From NCBI RefSeq assembly GCF_003206715.1, contig NZ_PZJU01000011.1, positions 68,372-112,097 on the forward strand: a stretch of 43,726 nt of DNA, given 5' to 3'. The stretch comes from Salinicola peritrichatus (GTDB taxonomy: Bacteria > Pseudomonadota > Gammaproteobacteria > Pseudomonadales > Halomonadaceae). The notes under the pieces were generated by a model. It ran no database searches. It was given only the letters and a program-made list of their open reading frames with translations, and was not told the origin of the DNA. Made by a program: the position numbers and the translations under genes. The first letter of the stretch is position 1, and the number at the start of each line of letters is the position of its first letter. Below, piece after piece: positions 16,301-24,999 of this stretch.

Positions 16301-19235
16301 CGATTGGCGTCAGGCGCAGACGAAACTATGGCCTTTCTCCAGCCTCAAAAAATTATCGGTGCGTAAGCTTTTGCAGACTTACACCGTCACTGGGCAGGTT
16401 GATCCCGCCGTTGATATCACGCTTCTGATTCAGCTCCGGGAGCTAGAGAAAGAAATCCAGTGCCACCCTCTGAAAGAGTGTCCCCTGTTTGAGGGAATCA
16501 GAACGGATAGCAAGCGTCTGAGACAATGGCATGAGCAAGCCAATACTCTGCGCGAGGCGTTGGAACGTCTTAGACCTGAAGTACAAAACGCCGATGCTTG
16601 GCGAGCTGCCACCCGTCAGCTGGCGGATCGAGAGAATGTTGACCTGCTGGAGCTCATCACGGCTTTTGCAGATCACCACCACGTTTGGTGCGACGCTGCA
16701 AAAAGGTTTAGTGAGATAGCTGGCGCCGAACCAGAATGCCAACCCTTACAAACGCTCACCGTGGAACTGCAGCACATTATCGACAACAAGGTGCATTTGT
16801 CAGACTGGACGCGTTGGGTCGAAGTTCGAGACCAAGCCGTTGGATCAGGGTTGGGCGGAATGGTTAAGGCGTTGGAGCATGACCCGTCTAGCGGTGGTGA
16901 AAACGCCTTTGTCGCCGCTTACGCAACCTGGTGGTTACCCTTGGCGATGGATGCCGAGCCGGTGTTGAGAGGGTTCTCTCACTGGGAACATGAAGCTCTG
17001 ATCAAGCAGTTTCGAGCCGCTGACGAGCGTGCTATGGAGGCCGCGGCAAGTCAGGTGTTGCGGCGAATCCAGCACGGCCTGCCGTCACGGGATAGTGTTG
17101 CCAGGCGCTCGGAGCTTGGCACGCTACGGCATCAGTTGGGCTTGCAACGGCCTAGCCTGCCGATTCGCAGTCTCATCGCGGAGATGCCGAGCACGTTCAC
17201 GAAGCTGTCCCCCTGCGTACTGATGTCGCCACTGTCAGTTGCGCAATATCTGCCTGCCGGACAGGCTGCGTTCGACGTGGTGATTTTTGACGAGGCCTCG
17301 CAGATCACGACCTGGGATGCGATAGGGGCGATTGCGCGCGGCCGGCAAGCGATCATCGTCGGCGACCCCAAACAGCTGCCACCCACCAACTTTTTTGGTC
17401 GCAACGACGAACCGGAGGAGGAGATCCCTGACAGCGAGCGAGACCTGGCCTCGATACTCGACGAAGTCGTGGCGGCTGGCATCCCTACACGACAGCTGGA
17501 GTGGCACTATCGCAGTCGAGACGAGTCGCTGATTGCATTCTCCAACTGGCACTATTATGGCGGCCGCCTCATCACTTTTCCTTCTCCTGCGACAGCCACC
17601 GGCGCGGTCATGCTACATCAGATCAACGGTCTCTATGCGCGTGGACAGGGACGCACCAATGATGATGAAGCGCGGGCAATCGTTACTCTGGCCGTGAATC
17701 GGATGACCGAGTGGTTGAAACAGCCGGAGGCCAAGCGTCAAACGCTAGGCATCATCACGTTCAATGCCGAGCAGCAGAGTCATATTCTCAATCTCCTGGA
17801 TAAAGAGCGCCAGCGGAATCCAGAGCTCGAGTGGTTCTTTGCAGACGAGCGGGAAGAACCGGTCATCGTAAAAAACCTGGAAAATATCCAGGGCGACGAA
17901 CGTGATGTCATTCTCTTCTCGATCACCTTTGGCAAGGATCACGCTGGCAAGCTGTCGATGGCCTTCGGTGCCCTGAACAGTGACGGCGGCGAAAAGCGGC
18001 TGAACGTCGCCGTGTCGCGAGCGCGCCAGGAGATGCACGTGTTTGCCTCCCTCTCGGCGGACCAGATCGATCTGAACCGTACCAACGCGTTGGGGGTGAA
18101 ACACCTCAAGAACTTTCTTGACTACGCAGCGCGCGGCGCCGTAGCACTGCCGGCAATGGACGAGGGGGCTCTGGGAGATGTGGACAGTCCCTTTGAAGCC
18201 GCGGTGAAATCGACGCTCGAGGCCCTGGGGTGGGAAGTCAGGCCGCAGATCGGCGTTTCCGGCTTTCGGATCGACCTCGGTGTAGTACATCCGGATCATG
18301 CCGGTGTCTACCTTGCAGGCATCGAGTGCGATGGCGCGACCTACCATGGGTCCGCAACGGCCAGAGACCGTGACAAGGTCAGGCAGGCGGTACTGGAAGG
18401 GTTGGGGTGGATGATCTTCAGAATTTGGTCGACCGATTGGTTCAAGCAGCGCCAACCGGTGGTTGAACGTATTCAGGCCTTGCTGATGGAGCATCTCGAG
18501 GCGGATCGAGCCAAGCGGGCATCCCTGGCGGATGATCTTCATGAGCCCGGGGCTTCGCCGGAGCAAGCATACCTGGAATCCGGCCCGGCGCAGGATGACC
18601 AAGAGCCGTTATACGAAAGCGACGGACGCATGACTATTTCAGATGAGACCTCAGAGGAGCCTTCTACTGTCGATGCTGGGGAGTGGCGGCGGGCCGAGCC
18701 GATGGTTGCCCGAGTGGCGCTTCCACGTGCCGTTGACCTGAATGTCGAAAAACTCGAAGAGAGTAATGCGTCAATTGAGCCCGACAAGTTTTTCGATCCA
18801 GCTTACGATTCGATTCTCGCAGGTCTTGTCGCGAGGGTGGTTGAGAAGGAGGGGCCGCTACCGCTCGCGCTATTGACGAGAAGGGTTGCGGCTCTACATG
18901 GCTGGCAGCGTGCTGGGCGTCGCATTTCGGATAGGGTTCGACAGTCGCTGGGCCAAGTCGAGGTGCACGTAGAAGGTGATGTCGATTTCGTCTGGGCCCA
19001 GCATGTCCATGGAGAGCGCGTGGCATTCCGTCACGGTGCAAATCGCAGCGTTCGTGATATTTCCTGCGCGGAGATTGCTTGGCTCTACGACGAGCATAGT
19101 AAGACGTTGGAAGCCAGCAACGATCCTGTACTCGATTTGGCTCGATTGGCGGGGATCAGCCGACTCTCTGCTGATGCGCGTCAGTATCTCGAGACATGTA
19201 TCGAGTGGCGAGAGTCCACTGCGCGCCCGTACTAG
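13350..19235 (+). CDS. giant DUF4011-SF1 helicase-Vsr nuclease-DUF3320 protein, probable defence
   Basis: About 1,961 residues. The N-terminal 120 look like a beta-sandwich. Residues 200-270 are transglutaminase-like, with Cys in LATCLD (about 230) and His in EGHAW (about 256). DUF4011 begins near 388 with the hallmark RNRLLNF. The SF1 helicase has GPPGTGKS (about 698), FDEAS (about 1313), GDPKQLPPT (about 1338), QGDERDVI (about 1514) and VAVSRAR (about 1554). A Vsr-like nuclease spans about 1612-1712 with IDLGV and IECDG. DUF3320 lies near 1814-1870. Similar helicase-Vsr proteins have been linked to phage defence; that role is inferred. ATG 13350 is chosen because GGAGAA precedes it and the promoter overlaps the upstream GTG 13308. 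It is a single-gene insertion between argF and grxD, with visibly lower GC than its neighbours. Confidence 0.85.
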   Translation: MSPSSQVTSLSEPRAIIEIEFHTVAKVNFSSSQNGISILKKLAVQNVGDKPLENLTVEVTCTPGLIRQKTWQIDRLAVGDQQTLPQLETSLDHALLAGLNEAEVGNLELTVKAGGVMLHEEVRPIELLARDEWGGVGEMAHLLAAYISPNESVIATLLKEAGRLLEATGKSGAIDGYQANDPARVWMVAGAIWSALTGMGLTYAVPPASFEMRGQKIRSPERIRAEGLATCLDSALLLAGCYEAAGLNPVVMFSEGHAWAGVWLVDRDFGSITEPDVMSVRKAVDARELVLLETTALTRRPSVGFEQAAAEGKEHTAEPNEHAFLMAVDVRRARAARIRPLANHRILESVDESETPAVPAALPKPLDFGFLPGDLIEETPDTAAGRIARWQRKLLDLSLRNRLLNFKDTKQTLPLLCPDVSSLEDRLAEGEKFKVLPLADEDPAGRRDLSANERAAVFQDVARDAFARSQLATPLSGREASNRLLELYRRSRSDMQEGGTNTLFLAAGFLRWKRTEGDTRSYRAPLLLIPVNVTRRSAQSEFVLEPHEDELRFNATLLEFLKRDFDLEMPEFQGELPRDESGHDLPRIFEAVRRRVRDVAGFEVVEELALSTFSFAKFLMWKDLVDRTDSLRESALVRHLVDNPTEPFRAQDAPDLPEPIEIDRRVAPRELFTPLPADSSQLAAVLAAQEGHDFVLIGPPGTGKSQTIANMISQCLAVGKTVLFVAEKAAALDVVHRRLAANGLADAVLELHSSKADRKSVLEQLGRSWSRAHTLSEAEWIRLTDEVVLTRDQLDAYVEALHRPNTQGFSVYEAIGQAMSTEPGFTLTFNNKDAHDEQSYTYLRRLAENLTRCRAVVADCPELKLVRVGEWSFSWQAQLLQQTRNLQSSTGDLIAATERLSSALGLVMDAELSPERIEKLAALAAIPHTQEKVAWALSLEPEVLDRDLAHLLSQLDDYRVAASKLSAEYPLDRLKSIPIDSLDADWRQAQTKLWPFSSLKKLSVRKLLQTYTVTGQVDPAVDITLLIQLRELEKEIQCHPLKECPLFEGIRTDSKRLRQWHEQANTLREALERLRPEVQNADAWRAATRQLADRENVDLLELITAFADHHHVWCDAAKRFSEIAGAEPECQPLQTLTVELQHIIDNKVHLSDWTRWVEVRDQAVGSGLGGMVKALEHDPSSGGENAFVAAYATWWLPLAMDAEPVLRGFSHWEHEALIKQFRAADERAMEAAASQVLRRIQHGLPSRDSVARRSELGTLRHQLGLQRPSLPIRSLIAEMPSTFTKLSPCVLMSPLSVAQYLPAGQAAFDVVIFDEASQITTWDAIGAIARGRQAIIVGDPKQLPPTNFFGRNDEPEEEIPDSERDLASILDEVVAAGIPTRQLEWHYRSRDESLIAFSNWHYYGGRLITFPSPATATGAVMLHQINGLYARGQGRTNDDEARAIVTLAVNRMTEWLKQPEAKRQTLGIITFNAEQQSHILNLLDKERQRNPELEWFFADEREEPVIVKNLENIQGDERDVILFSITFGKDHAGKLSMAFGALNSDGGEKRLNVAVSRARQEMHVFASLSADQIDLNRTNALGVKHLKNFLDYAARGAVALPAMDEGALGDVDSPFEAAVKSTLEALGWEVRPQIGVSGFRIDLGVVHPDHAGVYLAGIECDGATYHGSATARDRDKVRQAVLEGLGWMIFRIWSTDWFKQRQPVVERIQALLMEHLEADRAKRASLADDLHEPGASPEQAYLESGPAQDDQEPLYESDGRMTISDETSEEPSTVDAGEWRRAEPMVARVALPRAVDLNVEKLEESNASIEPDKFFDPAYDSILAGLVARVVEKEGPLPLALLTRRVAALHGWQRAGRRISDRVRQSLGQVEVHVEGDVDFVWAQHVHGERVAFRHGANRSVRDISCAEIAWLYDEHSKTLEASNDPVLDLARLAGISRLSADARQYLETCIEWRESTARPY

Positions 19236-19387
19236 GCGTCGATGCTCCGTCGGTCAGTTATCTACTGGTGGCCGACGGCAGGGGTGTTTTCACTTCGCGT
19301 CATCAGTAGAATGGAGTCACGGTTCATTCCATTTTCGCCTACACGCGAAGGGCGTTTAGCTGCGTTCTTCCCGTTAAAGGAAGTCTC

Positions 19388-19732
19388 ATGAGCGACACCA
19401 TCGAAACGATCAAGCAGCAGATCAGCGAGAACCCGATCCTGCTCTATATGAAAGGCACCCCGCAGCTGCCGCAGTGCGGCTTCTCGGCACAAGCGGTGCA
19501 GGCACTGATGGCGTGCGGTGAGCGGTTCGCCTTCGTCAACATCCTGGACAACCCGGACATCCGTGCCGAGTTGCCGAAATACGCCAGCTGGCCGACCTTC
19601 CCGCAGTTGTGGATCAACGGCGAATTGGTGGGGGGCTGCGACATCATCGTCGAGATGTACCAGAACGGTGAGCTCGAGCCGATGATCAAGGACGCCGCCG
19701 CCAAGGCACCGGAAGCTTCCAGCGACAGCTGA
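19388..19732 (+). CDS. grxD: monothiol glutaredoxin 4
   Basis: 114 residues with the monothiol active site CGFS at Cys30, preceded by KGTPQLPQ, and the glutathione-binding WPTFPQLWINGELVGGCDI segment. Such proteins carry a glutathione-ligated [2Fe-2S] cluster and act in iron-sulphur delivery with BolA partners in the cytosol. AAAGGA lies directly upstream of the ATG. A TAGAAT hexamer at 19307-19312 could be its -10. A strong two-way terminator follows, separating it from the convergent rnt gene. Its 3' neighbour context (rnt, argG) looks native, so the preceding giant helicase is the insert. Confidence 0.95.
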   Translation: MSDTIETIKQQISENPILLYMKGTPQLPQCGFSAQAVQALMACGERFAFVNILDNPDIRAELPKYASWPTFPQLWINGELVGGCDIIVEMYQNGELEPMIKDAAAKAPEASSDS

Positions 19733-19766
19733 GGACGAGGGGCAGTTCCCAACCTCTGCGTCGACG

Positions 19767-19797
19767 AAAACGCTTCATCCGATGGATGAGGCGTTTT
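19767..19797. terminator. bidirectional terminator between grxD and rnt
   Basis: A 14-base stem (19767-19780 with 19784-19797, one wobble pair) with a GAT loop is flanked by A-run and T-run. It can therefore stop transcription from both convergent genes. Confidence 0.85.
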
Positions 19798-19838
19798 TCG
19801 ATTAGGGCGCGCAGGCGAGCCTGTCGCTGTGGCGCGAA

Positions 19839-20504
19839 TCAGGGCTCGTCGAAGCCCTGCTCCTTCATCGCCAGTCTCCAACCGCCAAGATCCTTGAAGC
19901 GGTTGACGATGGCGCAGAACAGTTCCGCCGTGCGCTCGGTGTCGTAGCGGGCGGAGTGCGCCGAGGCATTGTCAAATTCGATACCCGCCGCCTGACAGGC
20001 GCGTGCCAGGACCGTCTGGCCATAGGCCAGTGCCGACAGCGTAGCGGTGTCGAAACAGGAGAAGGGGTGGAACGGGTTGCGTTTGATGGCGCAGCGATTG
20101 ACCGCTGCGTTGAGAAAGCCCTGGTCGAAGGCGGCGTTGTGGCCGACCAGGATGGCCCGCGAGCAGTTGTGGGATTTGATCGTCTTGCGGATCGGTTTGA
20201 AAATGCCATCCAGCGCCTCGCGCTCGCTGACCGCGATCTGCTTGCGGAAGGGGCTCGCGATATCGATGCCGGTGAAGTCCAGCGCGGCCTGTTCGACGTT
20301 GGCGCCCTCGAAGGGCTCGATATGAAAGGAGAGGGTCTCCAGCGGGAGCAGGTTGCCCTGATCGTCCATCGTCAGCGGTACTGCGGCGATCTCCAGCAGG
20401 GCGTCGGTCGCCGCATTGAAACCGCCCGTTTCGATATCGACCACCACCGGGAGATATCCGCGAAAACGCTGCGCCATCAGCTCCCTCGTGCTGGCGTCCG
20501 ACAT
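19839..20504 (-). CDS. rnt: ribonuclease T
   Basis: 221 residues, the RNase T length. DEDD exonuclease residues are visible: D23 and E25 in VDIETGGF, the aspartate in [11 protein letters not shown], and the His-Asp pair in [11 protein letters not shown]. It trims 3' ends of tRNA and other stable RNAs and processes 3' DNA ends. The ATG at 20504 has GGGAG eight bases before it; a longer reading to 20567 has no such signal. It is convergent with grxD and divergent from argG. Confidence 0.93.
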   Translation of the reverse strand: MSDASTRELMAQRFRGYLPVVVDIETGGFNAATDALLEIAAVPLTMDDQGNLLPLETLSFHIEPFEGANVEQAALDFTGIDIASPFRKQIAVSEREALDGIFKPIRKTIKSHNCSRAILVGHNAAFDQGFLNAAVNRCAIKRNPFHPFSCFDTATLSALAYGQTVLARACQAAGIEFDNASAHSARYDTERTAELFCAIVNRFKDLGGWRLAMKEQGFDEP

Positions 20505-20671
20505 GCAATACTCCCGTTCCCTTGACGTGATGGCGATCCTCGATCGCGCTGCTTCTAGCGGTGCCATTCGGCGGAATCGACCGCGTTGTGCCGTGCGGCG
20601 AATGACATGAAGTCTAGCAGTTCAGACCGCAAGCGTCCCGTCGCTCGGTATTCTCGGCGCGGCGAGGGCGT

Positions 20672-20677
20672 TATAAT
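20672..20677 (+). promoter_or_regulatory. consensus -10 box upstream of argG
   Basis: A perfect TATAAT lies 135 bases before the argG start in the divergent rnt/argG gap. No good -35 lies 16-18 bases upstream, so an activator or an extended element may be involved. Confidence 0.4.
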
Positions 20678-20811
20678 CCGATCTCTCCACGGTCTTCGCC
20701 GCTGGCTTCCATTCTTCAGACTATGGCGCCCACGGATACCATCGAGACCGCCGCCGGCCGCGACGGTCGACGCACAATCAACTAGCCGACGCATACCCAA
20801 GGAGTTGCCGC

Positions 20812-22032
20812 ATGTCCGATGTCAAAAAGGTCGTCCTCGCCTATTCCGGCGGCCTTGACACTTCCGTGATCGTGAAGTGGCTGCAGGAAACCTACGCTTG
20901 CGAAGTGGTCACCTTCACGGCCGATATCGGCCAGGGCGAAGAGGTCGAGCCGGCGCGAGCCAAGGCGCAGGCACTCGGGGTCAAGGAGATCTACATCGAG
21001 GACCTGCGAGAAGAGTTCGTGCGTGATTACGTCTATCCGATGTTCCGTGCCAATACCCTCTACGAAGGCGAGTATCTGCTCGGCACCTCCATCGCGCGGC
21101 CGCTGATCGCCAAGCGGCTGGTCGAGATCGCCAACGAGACCGGCGCCGACGCCATCTCTCACGGCGCCACCGGCAAGGGCAACGATCAGGTGCGCTTCGA
21201 GCTCGGTGCCTACGCGCTGAAGCCGGGCGTCAAGGTGATCGCGCCGTGGCGCGAGTGGGATCTCAACTCCCGCGAAAAGCTGATGAACTACTGCGAGCAG
21301 CACGACATTCCGGTCGACTTCTCCAAGAGCAAGAAGAAGTCGCCGTACTCGATGGATGCCAACCTGCTGCACATCTCGTACGAGGGCGGGATTCTCGAGG
21401 ATCCGTGGGCCGAGGCGGAAGAGGATATGTGGCGCTGGAGCGTCTCTCCGGAGGCCGCGCCGGACAAGCCGACCTACACCGAGTTGACGTTCGAGAAAGG
21501 CGACATCGTCGCCATCGACGGGCAGCCGATGAAGCCGCATGAGGTATTGTCCAGGCTCAACAAGCTGGGCGGCGACAACGGCATCGGCCGCCTCGACATC
21601 GTCGAGAACCGCTATGTCGGCATGAAATCCCGTGGCTGCTACGAAACCCCGGGAGGCACCATCATGCTGCGTGCCCACCGCGCCATCGAATCGATCACGC
21701 TGGATCGCGAAGCCGCCCATCTGAAAGACGAACTGATGCCGAAGTACGCCAAGACCATCTACAACGGCTACTGGTGGAGCCCGGAGCGCCGCATGCTGCA
21801 GGCGGCGATCGACGAGACCCAGAAGTTCGTCAATGGCGTGGTGCGGATGAAGCTCTACAAGGGCAGTGCCAGCGTGGTTGGCCGCAAGTCCGAGCAGTCA
21901 TTGTTCGACGAATCGATCGCGACCTTCGAGGATGATGCCGGCGCCTATGACCAGAAAGACGCCGAAGGCTTCATCAAGCTCAACGCGCTGCGTCTGCGCA
22001 TCGCGGCCGGCAAGGGGCGCTCTGCCAGTTGA
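20812..22032 (+). CDS. argG: argininosuccinate synthase
   Basis: 406 residues, the normal length for the bacterial class I enzyme. The PP-loop ATP pyrophosphatase motif [11 protein letters not shown] starts near residue 10; [13 protein letters not shown] and the citrulline/aspartate-binding region follow. It joins citrulline and aspartate with ATP to give argininosuccinate, the step after ArgF. AAGGAG lies seven bases before the ATG. The HlyU-family gene starts 55 bases downstream on the same strand, so they may share a transcript. No argH is adjacent. Confidence 0.97.
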   Translation: MSDVKKVVLAYSGGLDTSVIVKWLQETYACEVVTFTADIGQGEEVEPARAKAQALGVKEIYIEDLREEFVRDYVYPMFRANTLYEGEYLLGTSIARPLIAKRLVEIANETGADAISHGATGKGNDQVRFELGAYALKPGVKVIAPWREWDLNSREKLMNYCEQHDIPVDFSKSKKKSPYSMDANLLHISYEGGILEDPWAEAEEDMWRWSVSPEAAPDKPTYTELTFEKGDIVAIDGQPMKPHEVLSRLNKLGGDNGIGRLDIVENRYVGMKSRGCYETPGGTIMLRAHRAIESITLDREAAHLKDELMPKYAKTIYNGYWWSPERRMLQAAIDETQKFVNGVVRMKLYKGSASVVGRKSEQSLFDESIATFEDDAGAYDQKDAEGFIKLNALRLRIAAGKGRSAS

Positions 22033-22087
22033 GGCTAGATGGCAGCGGTCGAACATTTCGTATCGGGACCATTCGTAGAGAGTCGTC

Positions 22088-22393
22088 ATGCTGAAGAAAC
22101 TGTTTTCCGGGTTGATGGGCGGGAGCGATACCAAGCCCGCCGCCCAGAAGAAAGAACGGGAACCGATCGAGTACAAGGGATTCCTGATCGTGCCCGAGCC
22201 TCAGGACGCCGGTGGTCAGTATCGGGTCAGTGGCTGGATTCGCAAGCCCGTGGAAGGTGGGGAAACGCGGGAGCGTCGCTTCGAACGCTCGGATGTGGTT
22301 GCTGGCGAAGACGCCTGCGTCGAGCTGACCATCGCCAAGAGCCAGCGCTACATCGATGACATCGGCGACGAAATGTTCGAACAGCAACATTGA
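22088..22393 (+). CDS. HlyU-family small protein
   Basis: 101 residues resembling the HlyU family (PF10115 type): a short basic N-terminus MLKKLFSGLMGG, then EPIEYKGFLIVPEPQDAGGQYRVSG and a C-terminal AxxxELTIAKSQRYIDDIG helix. The family is widespread in gammaproteobacteria. Despite the name, its members lack an obvious DNA-binding fold and their role outside Vibrio is not established. It is likely cytosolic. It follows argG by 55 bases and is closed by a strong terminator. Confidence 0.7.
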   Translation: MLKKLFSGLMGGSDTKPAAQKKEREPIEYKGFLIVPEPQDAGGQYRVSGWIRKPVEGGETRERRFERSDVVAGEDACVELTIAKSQRYIDDIGDEMFEQQH

Positions 22394-22436
22394 CTCGTTA
22401 TCGGCTGGCCAGGCAGGCCGGTCGAGCAACTGACCG

Positions 22437-22462
22437 AACGGCGCTGATACAGCGCCGTTTTT
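22437..22462 (+). terminator. terminator after the HlyU-family gene
   Basis: A perfect 10-base stem AACGGCGCTG / CAGCGCCGTT (22437-22446, 22450-22459) with an ATA loop is followed by TTT. It ends the argG-HlyU transcript. Confidence 0.85.
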
Positions 22463-22655
22463 ACGGTTGGCGGCCTTGACGATAACGCCCTATCGTTAGA
22501 AAAGCTTCCAATTACAAGGCAAGGATGCCGCTTCATGACCGTCATTCACCATCTACCGGGGATCTAGGGAACGAGCACGTGTGGTTTTGTATGGCTCGTG
22601 AATGGGTAGGCTTGCGCTCCAGAGGCGTACCTGGGGTAGTGGTTAAGGAGTCACT

Positions 22656-23129
22656 ATGCGTGTGTTTAGCTGGAAAATGGCAGCGACGATGGGATTGGGT
22701 AGTCTATACCTGAGCTCGTTGATGGTCTGGGGGCAAGCCGAGCCCGGCGATTCGCCATTCGATCACCAGCCCGAGACGCGATTGGCCTGCGATCGGCTCA
22801 AGGCACAGATCGACCGGACGATTCGTGACAACGGCGCGCGCCACTTCCTGCTCGAGATCGTCGATAACGCACAGGTCGAGGATGGCGTCGTCAAAGCGGG
22901 GGAGTCGTACGCCGGAGCCGAGGTCGTGGGTAGCTGCGACGGCGGCACGCGCAAGGTCGTCTACAGTCGCGAAGGCGCTACCGAGATGAGCGCGCCCGAA
23001 GCGGAGAACGGTGCGAATGCTTCGACACCGGATGCCACCTCGGGCAGCGATGACTCGTTGCCGGAATCCAGCGGCGACGCCGTACCGGCCGAGGACGAGA
23101 CGGCTCGGGAACCGGAGTCCAGTCCCTGA
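22656..23129 (+). CDS. secreted DUF1161-family protein
   Basis: 157 residues. An N-terminal signal peptide of about 28 residues ends in WGQA. The mature part holds a DUF1161-like domain, with LACDRLKAQIDRTIRDNG, FLLEIVD and the end motif VVGSCDGGTRKVVY with its two cysteines. From about residue 107 onward a low-complexity acidic tail, rich in Glu, Ser, Ala and Asp, replaces anything conserved and is unusual for the family. Location is probably periplasmic; function unknown. AAGGAG precedes the ATG by six bases. Its stop directly abuts the convergent nth stop with no space for a terminator. Confidence 0.7.
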   Translation: MRVFSWKMAATMGLGSLYLSSLMVWGQAEPGDSPFDHQPETRLACDRLKAQIDRTIRDNGARHFLLEIVDNAQVEDGVVKAGESYAGAEVVGSCDGGTRKVVYSREGATEMSAPEAENGANASTPDATSGSDDSLPESSGDAVPAEDETAREPESSP

Positions 23130-23768
23130 TCAGGCGATATCCACCTTGTCGGGAAACTCGCACAGGTCTTCGATCACGCAACTGCCGCAGCGCGGCTTGC
23201 GTGCCAGGCAGGTATAGCGCCCATGCAGTATCAGCCAGTGGTGGGCATCCTTGAGATAAGCCTTGGGCACGTGGCGCAGTAGCTTTCGCTCGACTTCCAG
23301 TACGTTCTTGCCGGGCGCGATTCGCGTACGGTTGGCAACCCGAAAGATATGGGTGTCGACCGCCATGGTCAGTTCTCCGAAGGCGGTGTTCAAAATCACG
23401 TTGGCGGTCTTGCGGCCGACGCCGGGCAGCGCCTCCAGCTCCTCGCGGGTGCGCGGAATGTCGCCATCGTACTTGTCGACCAGAATATGGCAGGTCTTCA
23501 TCAGGTTTTCGGCCTTGGTGTTGTAGAGGCCGATCGTCTTGATGTGTTCCTTGAGGCCGTCGATACCCAGGTCGATGATCGCCTGCGGTGTATTGGCGAC
23601 CGGAAACAGCCGCGCCGTCGCCTTGTTGACGCCGACGTCCGTCGCCTGCGCCGAGAGCAATACCGCAGCGAGCAGTTCGAACGGCGTGGTCCAGTTCAGC
23701 TCGGTGGTGGGGTTGGGGTTATGTTCCTTCAGGCGGGCGAAGATCTGCTCGCGCTTGCTGGCATTCAT
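23130..23768 (-). CDS. nth: endonuclease III
   Basis: 212 residues, the classical length. The helix-hairpin-helix [13 protein letters not shown] carries the catalytic lysine, [13 protein letters not shown] carries the catalytic aspartate, and the C-terminal C-X6-C-X2-C-X5-C cluster ([17 protein letters not shown]) binds [4Fe-4S]. It removes oxidised pyrimidines from DNA and cuts the abasic site. Its ATG overlaps the stop of the upstream RnfB-like gene by four bases, a translationally coupled pair that recurs in related bacteria. Confidence 0.96.
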   Translation of the reverse strand: MNASKREQIFARLKEHNPNPTTELNWTTPFELLAAVLLSAQATDVGVNKATARLFPVANTPQAIIDLGIDGLKEHIKTIGLYNTKAENLMKTCHILVDKYDGDIPRTREELEALPGVGRKTANVILNTAFGELTMAVDTHIFRVANRTRIAPGKNVLEVERKLLRHVPKAYLKDAHHWLILHGRYTCLARKPRCGSCVIEDLCEFPDKVDIA

Positions 23769-24748
23769 GATGATATCTCGCTATCGCTGGACCCGCGTGC
23801 GTGTCGAAGGTGACGCTCGGCCGCGGCGAGCTGTCGGCGTGCCTCCAGGGCCTCGGCACTTTTTCCCTCTCGCTCCAACCGAGTCAATTGCTGCCGTGCC
23901 TTGCGCCATGCCTGCTCGGCGGCCGCCACCGCAATGCGGCGATGTTGGTGCGCGGCGGTATCACCCTGGGATGCGTCCCTTGCCAGTTGGCACTCGACGC
24001 TCTCGAGCTGCGCCTCGAGACTCTGCGCGCGATCGCGCAGCGCCGAGCGTTGTTCGTCGGCGGCCTTGGCGAGCTGTTTCTCGATCCGTTTCAGGCGCGC
24101 GACCAGCGTCGCCCGATTGGCCTTGAGCGCCGTGATGTCGGTCACGCTATCGACGGATTGTCGTTCGGAAGAGACGGGCGAGGGGCGTCGTGTCGCGGCC
24201 AGGCGGCGTTCCCGCTTGCGTCGCTTCTCTTCTTCCTTGCGCGCCAGGCGAGCCTTGCGCGCCTCGAAACGCCTGCGACCGTTGAGCGCGCGCCAGTCGA
24301 GATAGGCTTGCCGCTCGGCATCGTTTTGTGCCTCGGCCCAGCGCGGATGCGCGACCAGATCGATACAGTCCACGGGGCAAGGCGCGACACACAGCTCGCA
24401 GCCGGTGCATTCGGATTCGATCACGGTATGCATCTGCTTGGCCGCGCCGAGAATGGCATCGACCGGGCAGGCCTGAATGCATTTGGTGCAGCCGATGCAC
24501 TCGGCCTCGCGAATGACGGCCTGCAGCGGCGTCTGCGCCGGTTCGATCAACGGCAGCGCGGGGCGCCCGGTCAACGCTGCCAGGCGATCCCGGGTCGCTT
24601 CGCCGCCCGGCGGGCAGCGATTGATCGCTTCGCCGTCGACGATCGCCTCGGCATAGGGGCGACAGCCATCATGACCGCACTTGCCGCACTGGGTCTGCGG
24701 CAGTTCGGCATCGATACGCTCGACGGTGATTGTGGCTGCGAGGGACAA
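23765..24748 (-). CDS. RnfB/RsxB-like ferredoxin protein with coiled-coil tail
   Basis: 327 residues. The N-terminal four-cysteine motif CGKCGHDGC...CPPGG is followed by two [4Fe-4S] ferredoxin motifs, [16 protein letters not shown] and [16 protein letters not shown]. It begins directly at the cluster domain and lacks the membrane anchor of RnfB in Rnf/Rsx complexes. It also carries a long Arg/Lys/Glu/Ala-rich C-terminal helix from about residue 170 with coiled-coil character. No other rnf/rsx gene is nearby. Coupled to nth by a 4-base overlap, it may donate electrons to or help maintain iron-sulphur proteins such as Nth; this is inference from position. Confidence 0.8.
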   Translation of the reverse strand: MSLAATITVERIDAELPQTQCGKCGHDGCRPYAEAIVDGEAINRCPPGGEATRDRLAALTGRPALPLIEPAQTPLQAVIREAECIGCTKCIQACPVDAILGAAKQMHTVIESECTGCELCVAPCPVDCIDLVAHPRWAEAQNDAERQAYLDWRALNGRRRFEARKARLARKEEEKRRKRERRLAATRRPSPVSSERQSVDSVTDITALKANRATLVARLKRIEKQLAKAADEQRSALRDRAQSLEAQLESVECQLARDASQGDTAAHQHRRIAVAAAEQAWRKARQQLTRLEREGKSAEALEARRQLAAAERHLRHARGSSDSEISS

Positions 24749-24801
24749 ACGACGACTCCCGAGGATGTTGACAAACTACTGCGCTCGACCATACGGCGTT
24801 A

Positions 24802-24859
24802 AAAATCGGCTCAAGATACTCATTTACAACTACGTAAACTCCGTTCTTGCGCCGATTTT
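24802..24859. repeat. intergenic hairpin repeat, copy B
   Basis: A strong stem, AAAATCGGC-T-CAAGA (24802-24816) against TCTTG-C-GCCGATTTT (24845-24859), encloses the core ATACTCATTTAC, six bases, GTAAACTCCGT. The core is the same as in copy A at 7074-7133. It lies 54 bases before the RnfB-like start and about 140 bases after the metG stop. The following 24860-24999 holds a further GGCCAG/CTGGCC inverted repeat but no gene. Confidence 0.65.
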
Positions 24860-24999
24860 GATTCGCTACGCTCCCCCTTCGGGCCAGCCTTTGGCTGTTA
24901 CTCCCTACGGTCGTTGCGCCTTGTCTGGCCTTCGCTCGTGACGTTTGTCAGCATCCACGTCCCGATTCCTGGCCTGACAATGGCTCGATCCAGCGCCGC

